The position numbers and the translations under genes are program-made. From assembly GCA_036340235.1 (NCBI GenBank), contig JAYYZE010000007.1, positions 1 to 40,857 of the forward strand: a stretch of DNA of 40,857 nucleotides, read 5' to 3'. Source of the stretch: GCA-2862585 sp036340235. Lineage in GTDB: Bacteria > Bacteroidota > Bacteroidia > Flavobacteriales > UBA7312. Every line of letters starts with the position of its first letter. Position 1 is the first letter of the stretch. Positions 25,985-34,751 of this stretch are shown one piece after another. The notes beneath the pieces were generated by a model that made no database searches, was not told the origin of the DNA, and saw only the letters and a list, made by a program, of their open reading frames with translations.

Positions 25985-26976
25985 CAGTCGTTATTCTCAA
26001 TTACAATGGTCTTCATTGGTTAAAACAATTCCTAAAAACGGTTGTGGAAAAAAGCCCCAGCGCTGATATTTATGTTGCAGACAACGCTTCTACCGATCTA
26101 TCATTGAGTTTTGTAGAAAACCATTTTCCTCAAGTAAAGGTTATCAAAAACAAAAATAATTCGGGCTATGCAGCTGGATACAACCATGCCCTTCAAGAAA
26201 TATGTGCAGACTACTATATTTTACTGAATTCAGATGTTGAAGTAACCGACAATTGGATTACACCCATTATCGATATAATGGAAAACAACAAAACGATTGC
26301 GGCCTGTCAGCCCAAAATAAAACACCATACTAATAAATTATCGTTTGAATACGCAGGTGCTTGCGGTGGATTTTTGGACAAATTTGGCTACCCATTTTGT
26401 AGAGGTAGAATTTTTGAGGAAATTGAAATAGATAATGGTCAGTATGATGATTCTACTGAAGTGTTTTGGGCTAGTGGCGCTTGTCTTTTTTTGAGATCAA
26501 CAGCCTTCTATGAAGTTGGTGGTTTTGATTGGGATTTCTTTGCCCATATGGAAGAAATTGACCTTTGTTGGAAACTGAAAAATAAGGATTACAAAATTAT
26601 GTGTATTCCCAAATCGACAGTGTATCACGTTGGGGGGGGCACTTTGGCTAATGGCAGTCGCTTTAAAACCTATCTAAATTATAGGAACAACTTACTTCTT
26701 TTGTATAAAAATCTAAATCCTCAAAGCCGTAATCTAATTTTGTTTTTAAGAATGTGCCTTGATGGTATTTCATCAATAAAATTCATATTGGAAGGTAGAC
26801 CACTTCACATCATTGAAATATTAAAAGCCCACTTGTATTTTCATTTTAAAAAAGGGCCTTTTAGGAAGAAAAGACCAAAGGAATTTAAAGTTAAACTAGG
26901 CTCGAAAAGTATTGTTTTTGCCTACTTTTTTGAAAAAAAGAGACGCTTCACTCAGCTGAAGAGTGACTTTAGTTGA
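25966..26976 (+). CDS. Family 2 glycosyltransferase
   Basis: 336 residues from the ATG at 25966 (METPKVAVVILNYNG); an upstream in-frame start would add seven residues read from the acyltransferase C-terminus. The GT-A fold features are VVILNYNG, VADNASTD (nucleotide-binding), YYILLNSDVEV (metal-binding acidic motif), ACLFLRSTAFYEVGGFDWDFFAHMEEIDLCWK and YHVGGGTL. The last motif is written with a G8 run at 26632-26639, unusual in this AT-rich DNA. It probably adds sugar to a surface polysaccharide or lipid. Its end overlaps the convergent cysteine desulfurase by 25 bp. Confidence 0.92.
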   Translation: METPKVAVVILNYNGLHWLKQFLKTVVEKSPSADIYVADNASTDLSLSFVENHFPQVKVIKNKNNSGYAAGYNHALQEICADYYILLNSDVEVTDNWITPIIDIMENNKTIAACQPKIKHHTNKLSFEYAGACGGFLDKFGYPFCRGRIFEEIEIDNGQYDDSTEVFWASGACLFLRSTAFYEVGGFDWDFFAHMEEIDLCWKLKNKDYKIMCIPKSTVYHVGGGTLANGSRFKTYLNYRNNLLLLYKNLNPQSRNLILFLRMCLDGISSIKFILEGRPLHIIEILKAHLYFHFKKGPFRKKRPKEFKVKLGSKSIVFAYFFEKKRRFTQLKSDFS

Positions 26977-28097
26977 TGAATAGTGTAGTCTATCTCTTCA
27001 TCTGTATTAAATCGACTAAACGAGAATCGTAAAGAAGGCCTTTTCATATCGACACCAATATTTTTGAGTACGTGTGAGCCAATATTGCTTCCAGAAGAAC
27101 ACGCACTACCTCCAGAGGTAGCCACTCCCAATATATCCAAATTATAAAACAACATCTCAGCAATATCGGTAGCAGGGAAAAGAACATTCAAAACAGTATA
27201 GAGTGAGTTTTCCATATTGGCGCTTTCGCCGTTAAATTCAACGCCAGCAATAGACTGCGTCAAGCCATCGATAAGTCTGCGTTTTAAACCTTCTATGTGT
27301 ATTCTGTGATCTGATAGTGATTGGTAGGCAATATCCATGGCTTTTGACATTCCAGCTATAGCATAAATATTTTCGGTGCCTGCCCTCATATTGCGCTCTT
27401 GTCCGCCACCAAAAATCAGTGGATTCACTTTAATATCATCATTGATATACAAAAAACCAATGCCTTTGGGGCCATGAAACTTATGAGCAGCTCCGGTGAC
27501 GAAATGGACATTAATAGATTGTAAATCAAAGGGATAATGAGCCATAGTCTGAACAGTGTCAGAATGAAAGATAGCGTTGTAGGTTTTACACATTTCACCA
27601 ACCTCTTCAATGGGCAATAAATTACCAATTTCATTATTCGCATGCATCAAAGAAACAAGAGAACGCGGCGATGATGCTAACATTTCATCAAGATGGTTAA
27701 GGTCCACATTTCCCATATTATCTAAATTAACATACGATAGGTGAATGAGTCCTTTATTGGCTAGATTTTCTAGCGTATATCCAACGGCATGGTGTTCAAT
27801 CTTTGATGTTATAGCATGATTAATTCCTAAATCAAACATACCACTGCTAATGGCCATATTGTCTGCCTCAGTACCTCCAGATGTGAAGAATAACTCACCA
27901 GGAGCACAATTGAGGTGTTGTGCTATATTTTTTCTAGACTTTTCAATAATGGAACGTGAGACTCTGCCAAATGAATGAATGGATGATGGATTGCCATATT
28001 CATCCATAAGCAAAGGAATCATCACTTCCAATACTTTAGGATCTATTGCTGTAGTTGCCGCATTATCAAGATATACATTCATTGTGTTTGCACTCAT
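26952..28097 (-). CDS. Cysteine desulfurase (NifS/IscS family)
   Basis: It is a PLP enzyme that takes sulfur from cysteine for Fe-S clusters or thio-modification. From the ATG at 28097 it has 381 residues; this start overlaps the glmM stop as ATGA. A second in-frame ATG at 28082 (MNVYLDNAATT) is equally credible. Motifs are VYLDNAATTAIDP, GNPSSIHSFGR, TSGGTEADNMAI, SLMHANNEIGNLLPI, the PLP lysine region GAAHKFHGPKGIGFLY, and the active-site Cys in GGSACSSGS. No iscU or suf genes are nearby. Confidence 0.94.
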   Translation of the reverse strand: MSANTMNVYLDNAATTAIDPKVLEVMIPLLMDEYGNPSSIHSFGRVSRSIIEKSRKNIAQHLNCAPGELFFTSGGTEADNMAISSGMFDLGINHAITSKIEHHAVGYTLENLANKGLIHLSYVNLDNMGNVDLNHLDEMLASSPRSLVSLMHANNEIGNLLPIEEVGEMCKTYNAIFHSDTVQTMAHYPFDLQSINVHFVTGAAHKFHGPKGIGFLYINDDIKVNPLIFGGGQERNMRAGTENIYAIAGMSKAMDIAYQSLSDHRIHIEGLKRRLIDGLTQSIAGVEFNGESANMENSLYTVLNVLFPATDIAEMLFYNLDILGVATSGGSACSSGSNIGSHVLKNIGVDMKRPSLRFSFSRFNTDEEIDYTIHQLKSLFS

Positions 28098-29479
28098 GAG
28101 ATAATTTTGTTTATTTCGTTCATAAATCGACAAGCTAATGAATCAGCGGCCTGCATACTATGACTTTCTGTATACACTCTTATTATTGGCTCTGTATTTG
28201 ATTTTCTCAAATGAACCCATCCGTCTTCAAAGTCAATTTTTACACCATCAATGGTAGTTATTTTTTTATTTTGATGGTTTGACGCAATCTGTTTTAAAAC
28301 ATCATCAACGTTTATTTGTGGTCTAAGTTCAATTTTATTTTTCGACATAAAGTATATGGGATAGCTTTTTTTTAGTTCGGAACACTTCATGTTCTTTTGA
28401 GCCAAATGAGACAAAAATAACGCAATACCAACTAGAGCATCCCTCCCATAGTGAGAATCAGGATAGATGACACCACCATTGCCTTCTCCACCTATAACGG
28501 CCTGACATTCTTTCATTTTTGCAACCACGTTGACTTCCCCTACCGCCGATGAATAATAGGTTCCTCCGTGCTTTTCAGTAATGTCTCGCAAAGCGCGTGA
28601 TGATGACAAATTGGAAGCGGTATTTCCTTTTTTCTTTGACAAAATATAATCAGCCACTGCTATCAATGTATATTCCTCGCCAAACATAGTGCCATCTTCA
28701 TTAACTATTGCTAACCTGTCCACATCAGGGTCAACCACTATGCCTAAATCGGCTGACTCCTTTTTTACCAATTCAGAAATATCGGTAAGGTGTTGTGCTA
28801 GCGGTTCAGGATTGTGAGGGAAATGACCGTTAGGCTCACAATACAAAGGAATGCATTGAACACTTAGAGACTCTAGAAGTGCAGGAACGGCAATGCCTCC
28901 AGTTGAATTAACAGCATCGACAACGACTTTAAATTTGGCTTTTTTTATGGCAGATACATTTACCGTTTCTAGTTGAAGAATATGGTCTATGTGAGCTTTT
29001 ATGTAATTGGTATTGACTGAATAGCCACCTAAGTCGTCAACAGTCGAAAATAGATAGTCATTGGTTTGAGCAATACTTAGTACTTGAGCTCCGTCCTCAG
29101 CACTTAAAAATTCGCCTTTGTGATTAAGCAACTTAAGAGCATTCCATTGCTTTGGATTATGACTGGCTGTAATTATGATTCCACCTTGTGCATTTTCCAT
29201 TTGTACAGCCAACTCAACAGTGGGAGTAGTGGACAGATCAAGATCGATAACATGAATACCCAAAGATTGAAGCGTACTAACCACCAGTTGTCGAATGATA
29301 TTTCCTGAGATGCGCGCATCTCTTCCTACCACTATTCGTGTCTGTGATTCTGATGTCGCATTTTTAACCCAACTGCCAAAAGCAGCAGTAAAACGTACAG
29401 TATCTACAGGTGTCAATCCATCACCAACTCCACCACCAATGGTACCCCTAATTCCCGAAATAGATGTTATTAGCGTCAT
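28094..29479 (-). CDS. glmM: Phosphoglucosamine mutase (alpha-D-phosphohexomutase family)
   Basis: 461 residues. The N-terminus has SISGIRGTIGG, the phosphoserine loop is IIITASHNPKQWNALK with Ser106, and the metal-binding motif is VVDPDVDRLAI. The sugar-binding loop is GGEGNGGVIYP, and the phosphate-binding C-terminus is RKSNTEPIIRVYTES. The family converts hexose 6- to 1-phosphates. The Bacteroidota version with this N-terminus is usually assigned to glucosamine phosphate for peptidoglycan and LPS, though phosphomannomutase activity cannot be excluded. It is translationally coupled to the cysteine desulfurase gene. Confidence 0.9.
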   Translation of the reverse strand: MTLITSISGIRGTIGGGVGDGLTPVDTVRFTAAFGSWVKNATSESQTRIVVGRDARISGNIIRQLVVSTLQSLGIHVIDLDLSTTPTVELAVQMENAQGGIIITASHNPKQWNALKLLNHKGEFLSAEDGAQVLSIAQTNDYLFSTVDDLGGYSVNTNYIKAHIDHILQLETVNVSAIKKAKFKVVVDAVNSTGGIAVPALLESLSVQCIPLYCEPNGHFPHNPEPLAQHLTDISELVKKESADLGIVVDPDVDRLAIVNEDGTMFGEEYTLIAVADYILSKKKGNTASNLSSSRALRDITEKHGGTYYSSAVGEVNVVAKMKECQAVIGGEGNGGVIYPDSHYGRDALVGIALFLSHLAQKNMKCSELKKSYPIYFMSKNKIELRPQINVDDVLKQIASNHQNKKITTIDGVKIDFEDGWVHLRKSNTEPIIRVYTESHSMQAADSLACRFMNEINKIIS

Positions 29480-29497
29480 ACGTTAATTTTAATATAG

Positions 29498-29505
29498 CAA
29501 ATTTA
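29498..29505 (-). promoter_or_regulatory. Possible -7 box upstream of glmM
   Basis: On the minus strand the site reads TAAATTTG, matching TAnnTTTG, 18 bases before the glmM ATG. No clear upstream TTTG at the right spacing is seen. Confidence 0.4.
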
Positions 29506-29585
29506 AAATTTTAGAAATACCTAATCTCATTTACATTCTTTTTTGCAAATAAATATTATAATTTTGTTAACAAATACTCCTGTCA

Positions 29586-30452
29586 ATGAAAAAGTGCTTA
29601 TTTACATTTTTTTTCTGCTTTCCATAGATATTTTTTCTCAATGCCCACAATTTTACGATTTTAATGGTCGACTCACGGATACTCCCCAATAGATTTGTTG
29701 TTTTGGAAACAACTTCATGTTATCACTTTTATCTAATTCGAAAATTGGAAACTTCTACATAGATTGTTGCGATGTTATTATTCAGCAGAAGAAAACCCGC
29801 TTAAAACATAATACAATCATGGTGTTTATTAAGTATCATTAACTATTATAAATAATAATGAAGTACATTGTATTTTTCATGAGGATGTAATTGAAGTCTT
29901 TCAGTCACCAACTTCATATTTTACCGTAAATACAACTATTATTAATGTTACCGATTTAGCTCTTGAGACAAGCAATCTATCTCAAAATGCTAGCTATTAT
30001 CACTGGGATTTTGGTGACTCCGCAACATCATTTGACACAAACGCAATTCATTATTACAACGATAATGGCTCTTATACTGTTTTGATAGTAAGCTGAAATG
30101 AAAAGTGTTCCGACAGCAGTTACACTAACATAACTGTTTCCAAGGATGAAGGAATTATCATTCCAAATTCATTTCCCCCAAACGCTCACAATATTAACGA
30201 TAGATTTTTTTTTAGAAAAATATGGGCATCAATGATATTTTCTTTTCTGTACTTCCTCATTTGAAAACATACCAGTTTAACATATATAATAGTTGGGGAG
30301 ATCATCTGTTCGCATCCGGTGACCAATCAATTAGTTGGAACGGCTATTACAAAAATAGACTTTGTCAAATCGATGTGTACATTTATAAAATTAGAGTTAT
30401 CTTTTTAAATAATAGAGAGGAAAATTATATAGGCCTAGTTACTCTTGTCTGA
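29586..30452 (+). pseudogene. Decayed PKD-domain protein with T9SS type B (CHU_C) sorting domain
   Basis: An ATG at 29586 opens MKKCLFTFFFCFP and then stops. Further pieces in shifted frames include FSQCPQFYDFNG. A PKD domain is recognisable at ~29940-30140 (NASYYHWDFGDSATSF ... YYNDNGSYTVLIV, with a TGA in the last strand). A CHU_C domain begins at IIIPNSFPPNAHNINDRFF; around a T9 run (30205-30213) the frame shifts. The rest reads from 30222 as GINDIFFSVLPHLKTYQFNIYNSWGDHLFASGD ... SWNGYYKNRLC ... IGLVTLV. Several stops plus a frameshift make it non-functional. It resembles in domain type, not in sequence, the intact cargo gene at 12993-14498. Confidence 0.83.
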
Positions 30453-30501
30453 TAATGAGTGTTGTGTTAATTACTTTGTTTATATTTTTAACATAAATCA
30501 T

Positions 30502-30532
30502 TTTGAAATATCTAAGGCATAAACTACATTTA
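30502..30532 (+). promoter_or_regulatory. Bacteroidota-type promoter immediately before the TPR gene
   Basis: TTTG (30502-30505), exactly 19 bases, then TACATTTA (30525-30532), one base off TAnnTTTG. The ATG follows at 30537, so transcription would begin at or within a few bases of the start codon. Confidence 0.5.
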
Positions 30533-30536
30533 TAAA

Positions 30537-31937
30537 ATGTACGATGATGAACTTAGTTTTCAAAAAGATGATAACACTAAATCACTTGTCACTCGATTTA
30601 ATCAAATGATTGAGAATGATAAGTTGGAATATTTCGAATCCGAAGAAATTGAAAAAATCATAGATTATTTTTGCGAATGTAAAGATAAGACAAAGATAAA
30701 GGAGGCGTTTTTACTTTTTGAAAAACTATACCCTTTTTCGAGCCAGATAGTACTAAAGAAGACACAGGTTTTATTATTTTTTGACAAAGCCAAACAAGCC
30801 CTTAAACAAATCAACAACTTACCGCCATCACTTGATGATGATTACCTATTCACACTTTCTGCTGTTCATAGTAGCCTGGGACACCATCAAAAAGCGGCTA
30901 ATATTTTAAACAAGATGCTTGAGGTCAATCCAAACAATGAGGAAATCATTTCAAATTTGGCCGGCGAATATCAACATTTAGGCAACTATTTTATGTCTAA
31001 TAACTTAATCGAAAAATTACTTCGTATGAAGTATAAAAATCAGGTGTATTGGTTTGCTTATATACTATCCACAGAATTGGAAAATAATATCAGCAGAAGT
31101 ATTAATTTTATTCAAGACTTTATAAAGACAAACCCCTATGATTATGATGCATGGTTTTATTTGGGAATAGCCCACCAACGCAATGATGACCACCTGAACG
31201 CTTTAGAGGCCTATGATTATGCCATATGTATCAAGGAAGATTATATACATGCATATGTCAATAAAGCCGAGTCTTTGGCAAAATTGGGATATTATCAGAA
31301 TGCCATTGACTGCTGTATAGACACATTTAAATTCAGAGAGCCAACAGCTGAGTTGTATTTCGATATTGGTGATTATTATGAAAAACTTGATAAACTAGAT
31401 AAAGCAAAATTATATTTTTACAAATCAATCAAAAAAGATGAAAACCACGATTCATCATGGTTTGCTCTTGCTCTGATTTTAGATTTACAAGGACAACACT
31501 TGGAAGCTTCATACCACATCAAAAAAGCGATTGATATAGATCCAAACTGTGTTGATTATCTTTTTTCATATGCCCAAATCAGCGAAAAAGTGGGTTTCAT
31601 TAAAGAAGCAGAAATAGCCTATCAAAAAGTTTTAGATTTAGATGAATTTGATTCTGAATGTTGGCTTAACTATTCACACCTCATTTCTGAGTATGAATGT
31701 ATTTATGAAGCCATTGCACTTTTAAAAAAAGCCATAAAGCTCAATCCAAAAAACGCCGATTTAGCATTTCGCATTGCGGCTTATCATTTTAAATCTGGCA
31801 ATGACGATTTAGCGCTTCGATTTTTTAAAGAAGCACTTTTAATAGACTATGAAAAACACCAGCGTTTTTTTGATTACCTTCCTAGTGTAAAGAGTAACAA
31901 ATTTCTTTTAAATTTGCTAATTGAACACAAAAAATAA
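30537..31937 (+). CDS. Cytoplasmic tetratricopeptide-repeat protein
   Basis: 466 residues with no signal peptide or membrane segment. About ten TPR units span residues ~85-450 (for example FTLSAVHSSLGHHQKAANILNKMLEVNPNNE, WFYLGIAHQRNDDHLNALEAYDYAICIKEDY, WFALALILDLQGQHLEASYHIKKAIDIDPNC). TPR arrays mediate protein-protein contact; no catalytic domain is seen. It heads the 8-kb plus-strand run and is followed 6 bp later by the phosphosulfolactate synthase-like gene, so it may be a scaffold or regulator within that operon. Partner unknown. Confidence 0.85.
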   Translation: MYDDELSFQKDDNTKSLVTRFNQMIENDKLEYFESEEIEKIIDYFCECKDKTKIKEAFLLFEKLYPFSSQIVLKKTQVLLFFDKAKQALKQINNLPPSLDDDYLFTLSAVHSSLGHHQKAANILNKMLEVNPNNEEIISNLAGEYQHLGNYFMSNNLIEKLLRMKYKNQVYWFAYILSTELENNISRSINFIQDFIKTNPYDYDAWFYLGIAHQRNDDHLNALEAYDYAICIKEDYIHAYVNKAESLAKLGYYQNAIDCCIDTFKFREPTAELYFDIGDYYEKLDKLDKAKLYFYKSIKKDENHDSSWFALALILDLQGQHLEASYHIKKAIDIDPNCVDYLFSYAQISEKVGFIKEAEIAYQKVLDLDEFDSECWLNYSHLISEYECIYEAIALLKKAIKLNPKNADLAFRIAAYHFKSGNDDLALRFFKEALLIDYEKHQRFFDYLPSVKSNKFLLNLLIEHKK

Positions 31938-31943
31938 TCATTA

Positions 31944-32711
31944 ATGAATTTTGATCTTTCCCATCTACCTGAAAGACCCTCAAAACCTAGAAGCTCAGGT
32001 CTTACAATGGCTATGGATAAAGGGCTAAGCGTAAGACAAGTAGAAGACTTTATTGAAACTGCAGGGGAAGTAACAGATTTAGTCAAATTTGGTTTTGGAA
32101 CGTCGATGATCAGTCCAAACTTAATTGAAAAAATTAAATTGTATCAACAAGCCAACATACGAGTTTATTTAGGAGGCACATTGTTTGAAGCATTTGTTGT
32201 CAGGGATATGTTCAACGACTACCAAAGCCTTCTCGAAAAATTTAATATTGACATGGTTGAAGTGTCAGATGGCTCCATAGAAATTTCTCATAAAGAAAAA
32301 TGCGAATACATTAAAATACTTGGTCAAAATTTTACCGTCTTATCAGAAGTGGGATCAAAAGATGCCAATAAACTAATCCCACCCTATAAATGGATTGAGC
32401 TTATTCAAAAAGAAATTGACGCTGGCTCATGGAAAGTAATTGCCGAATCTAGAGAAGGTGGTAACGTCGGTATATATAGAAATAGTGGCGAAGTGCGCTC
32501 AGATTTAGTTGAAGAAATTTTAACTAAAATTGACAATAATAGAATCATATGGGAGTCACCACAAAAGAGCCAACAAGTATGGTTCATAAAACTCATGGGT
32601 TCTAATGTTAATCTAGGAAATATTGCTCCCAACGAAGTAATACCGTTAGAGTGTTTACGATTAGGTCTAAGGGGGGATACCTTTTTTAACTACCTCAATA
32701 CCGAATCATGA
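31944..32711 (+). CDS. comA: Phosphosulfolactate synthase (ComA) family protein
   Basis: 255 residues. ComA adds sulfite to phosphoenolpyruvate to give phosphosulfolactate, the first step to coenzyme M in methanogens; Bacillus YitD acts in spore sulfolactate synthesis. Family motifs are all present: KPRSSGLTMAMDKGLS (14-29), DLVKFGFGTS, YLGGTLFE, VEVSDGSIEI, LSEVGSKD, VIAESREGGNVGIY, and WESPQKSQQVWFI leading to GSNVNLGNI and LRLGLRGDTFF. Bacteroidota have no coenzyme M, so the physiological product is unclear. It overlaps the following rhodanese gene by four bases (ATGA). Confidence 0.9.
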   Translation: MNFDLSHLPERPSKPRSSGLTMAMDKGLSVRQVEDFIETAGEVTDLVKFGFGTSMISPNLIEKIKLYQQANIRVYLGGTLFEAFVVRDMFNDYQSLLEKFNIDMVEVSDGSIEISHKEKCEYIKILGQNFTVLSEVGSKDANKLIPPYKWIELIQKEIDAGSWKVIAESREGGNVGIYRNSGEVRSDLVEEILTKIDNNRIIWESPQKSQQVWFIKLMGSNVNLGNIAPNEVIPLECLRLGLRGDTFFNYLNTES

Positions 32712-32995
32712 ATTGTAAACAGCTTAATAAGTTAATTAACACCAAACAAGATATTTCCATTATTGACATTCGTGAACCTTACGAATGCGAAAGCGGCGTA
32801 ATCAGCCACACAAATATTCCGTTGAGTAAAGTGCTCAAGCGGGTTAATGAATTACCACAACACATCCCATTGATACTTTACTGCAACAGCGGTAAAAGAA
32901 GTGTAGCCTTAAAGTATATTCTTGAAAAATATCATGGTTTTAAAAACATAGAACATTTGGAGGGTGGCTATCAATCTTTTGTAAATCAAAACTAG
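32708..32995 (+). CDS. Single-domain rhodanese-like protein
   Basis: 95 residues forming one rhodanese domain: ISIIDIREPYECESGVISHTNIPLS at the N-terminus and the active-site loop LYCNSGKRSV with the catalytic Cys, then HLEGGYQSFV. Such proteins move sulfane sulfur, for example from thiosulfate, or act in redox sensing. No signal peptide is visible, so it is cytoplasmic. It is coupled by ATGA overlap to the ComA-family gene and lies 10 bp before the DUF368 gene, which links it to sulfur-related work in this operon. Confidence 0.9.
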   Translation: MNCKQLNKLINTKQDISIIDIREPYECESGVISHTNIPLSKVLKRVNELPQHIPLILYCNSGKRSVALKYILEKYHGFKNIEHLEGGYQSFVNQN

Positions 32996-33005
32996 AAAAT
33001 TTAAA

Positions 33006-33986
33006 ATGTTGCAGTTTATAATACTAACACTTAAGGGCGTTGCTATGGGAATTGCTAATGTTATTCCTGGCGTCTCAGGAGGTACCATTGCCCTCATAAC
33101 CAACATATATCAAGAGTTTATTGATACACTTAAGAATTTTAACACAAAGGCATTACGCCTACTTTTAGGATTAAAATTCATCGAACTATCCAAACACCTA
33201 AATAGTCGATTTTTAATACCAATTGTCACAGGAATAGTATTGAGCATACTCAGTCTAGCAAAGCTATTTGACTTTTTACTAATTAACTACCCATCCCAAA
33301 CATGGGGATATTTCTTTGGATTAGTACTCGCATCAATCTTTCCAATCTTCAAAAAAATTCAACGATTGAACGTAAGTGCTGCTCTATTTTTAGTTTTAGG
33401 CATAGCCATTGCCACCGCACTATCGCTATTCTCGCCTACCGCCGTCGAAAACACTTCATACCTATATATTTTACTATGCGGTGCTGTGGGTGTTTGTGGT
33501 ATGATATTACCGGGCCTTTCTGGTTCTTACATTTTGATGCTTATGGGTAACTATCATTTATTGATGGTAAAATCCATAAACAGCTTTTCGGATTTGATAA
33601 ATGCTCTCTTTGATGGCCAAGTTGGTAACTTTCTTTCTGGACCACAGCTGGATTTACTAATCTATTTCATCTTATTTTTGATTGGGTCAGTAGCCGGTAT
33701 CATTTTGTTTTCAAACATTATTGCCTGGATATTCAAACGCTATAATGATCAGACCTTGTCCTTGTTAACAGGTTTTGTGTTAGGGTCATTGAGTATAATT
33801 TGGCCATGGAAAAAAGAGATTTTCGACCTAACCACTTTGGATAGAAATGGTCAAGCAATCCTAATTGGCTACGAACGTTTTTTTCCTAAAGTATGGACTC
33901 AAAGCGACATAGCTGTTGTGCTGATAATAGTATTAGGCATTGTAAGCATCATTACCGTTGAATATTTTTCAGTCAAAAAAACATGA
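33006..33986 (+). CDS. DUF368 membrane protein (PopT-type undecaprenyl-phosphate translocase family)
   Basis: 326 residues with about eight to ten membrane segments. The DUF368 signature opens the protein (KGVAMGIANVIPGVSGGTIALITNIYQEFI), and a second related segment GVCGMILPGLSGSYILMLMGNY indicates the family's internal inverted-repeat fold. Characterised DUF368 proteins (PopT) recycle undecaprenyl phosphate across the cytoplasmic membrane for envelope synthesis. The stop overlaps the aroE start as ATGA. Confidence 0.9.
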   Translation: MLQFIILTLKGVAMGIANVIPGVSGGTIALITNIYQEFIDTLKNFNTKALRLLLGLKFIELSKHLNSRFLIPIVTGIVLSILSLAKLFDFLLINYPSQTWGYFFGLVLASIFPIFKKIQRLNVSAALFLVLGIAIATALSLFSPTAVENTSYLYILLCGAVGVCGMILPGLSGSYILMLMGNYHLLMVKSINSFSDLINALFDGQVGNFLSGPQLDLLIYFILFLIGSVAGIILFSNIIAWIFKRYNDQTLSLLTGFVLGSLSIIWPWKKEIFDLTTLDRNGQAILIGYERFFPKVWTQSDIAVVLIIVLGIVSIITVEYFSVKKT

Positions 33987-34702
33987 GAAAATTCGCATTA
34001 ATAGGAAACCGTTTGTCACATTCTTTTTCAAAGTCCTTTTTTGACAAAAAGTTTGCCAACAAAAAAAATGCCTACTCCTATCAAAATATGGAAGTCAATT
34101 GCATTAGCGATTTGTTTGAGAGCCCATCACTGGAATATCTTTCTGGCTTTAATGTTACTATTCCCTTCAAACAAGATGTCATCCCATTTTTAGATGAAGT
34201 AAAAGCTGATGCCCAAGACATTGGTGCTGTCAATTGTGTAAAAAAAGAGGGGGGAAAATGGGTGGGCTACAATACCGATTATATTGGCTTTACTCAAAGC
34301 ATTAGACCATTTCTTAAAAAACATCACAAAAAAGCACTCATTCTTGGAAGCGGTGGAGCTGCAAAAGCCATTGCTTTTGCATTAAAGCACCTACTCAAAA
34401 TAGAATTCCTTATTATCTCCAGAGACAGTAAGGCTAATTACGAGTGCCTCTCACAAAGCATCATTGAAGAACACCCCCTCATTATCAATTGCACACCTCT
34501 GGGTACTTTTCCTTTGGAAGAAAAATTCCCAGCTATACCCTATCAATGGCTAAAAAACAAGCATTTATTATACGATCTTGTATACAATCCACCATTAAGT
34601 ATGTTTTTAAAAAAAGGCAAGCAGTACGGTTGCCAAACTATAAATGGGCTTGATATGTTGTATTTACAAGCCGAAAAATCATGGGAAATCTGGAGTGATT
34701 GA
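33983..34702 (+). CDS. aroE: Shikimate dehydrogenase
   Basis: It reduces 3-dehydroshikimate with NADPH in aromatic amino-acid synthesis. 239 residues, slightly short for the family. The shikimate-binding residues are LSHSFSKSFF, the catalytic lysine lies in GFNVTIPFKQDV, and IGAVNCV and GYNTDYIGF match. The nucleotide-binding loop is ALILGSGGAAKAIAF, and the C-terminal QTINGLDMLYLQAEKSWEIW is typical. It is coupled to the DUF368 gene by a four-base overlap. Confidence 0.96.
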   Translation: MRKFALIGNRLSHSFSKSFFDKKFANKKNAYSYQNMEVNCISDLFESPSLEYLSGFNVTIPFKQDVIPFLDEVKADAQDIGAVNCVKKEGGKWVGYNTDYIGFTQSIRPFLKKHHKKALILGSGGAAKAIAFALKHLLKIEFLIISRDSKANYECLSQSIIEEHPLIINCTPLGTFPLEEKFPAIPYQWLKNKHLLYDLVYNPPLSMFLKKGKQYGCQTINGLDMLYLQAEKSWEIWSD

Positions 34703-34751
34703 ATTTCAACTTTTTAATATTAAATTTGTAAATCAAAAATTAACCGCCAAG

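Noticed and set aside
30453..30536. Possible separate small gene between the PKD/CHU_C pseudogene and the TPR gene
   Set aside because: No open frame of useful length; the stretch is explained by the promoter of the TPR gene.
34644..34751. Long upstream extension of the DUF349 N-terminal frame
   Set aside because: Most of it overlaps aroE in another frame and is unlike the family; the ATG at 34752 after the aroE stop is the better start.
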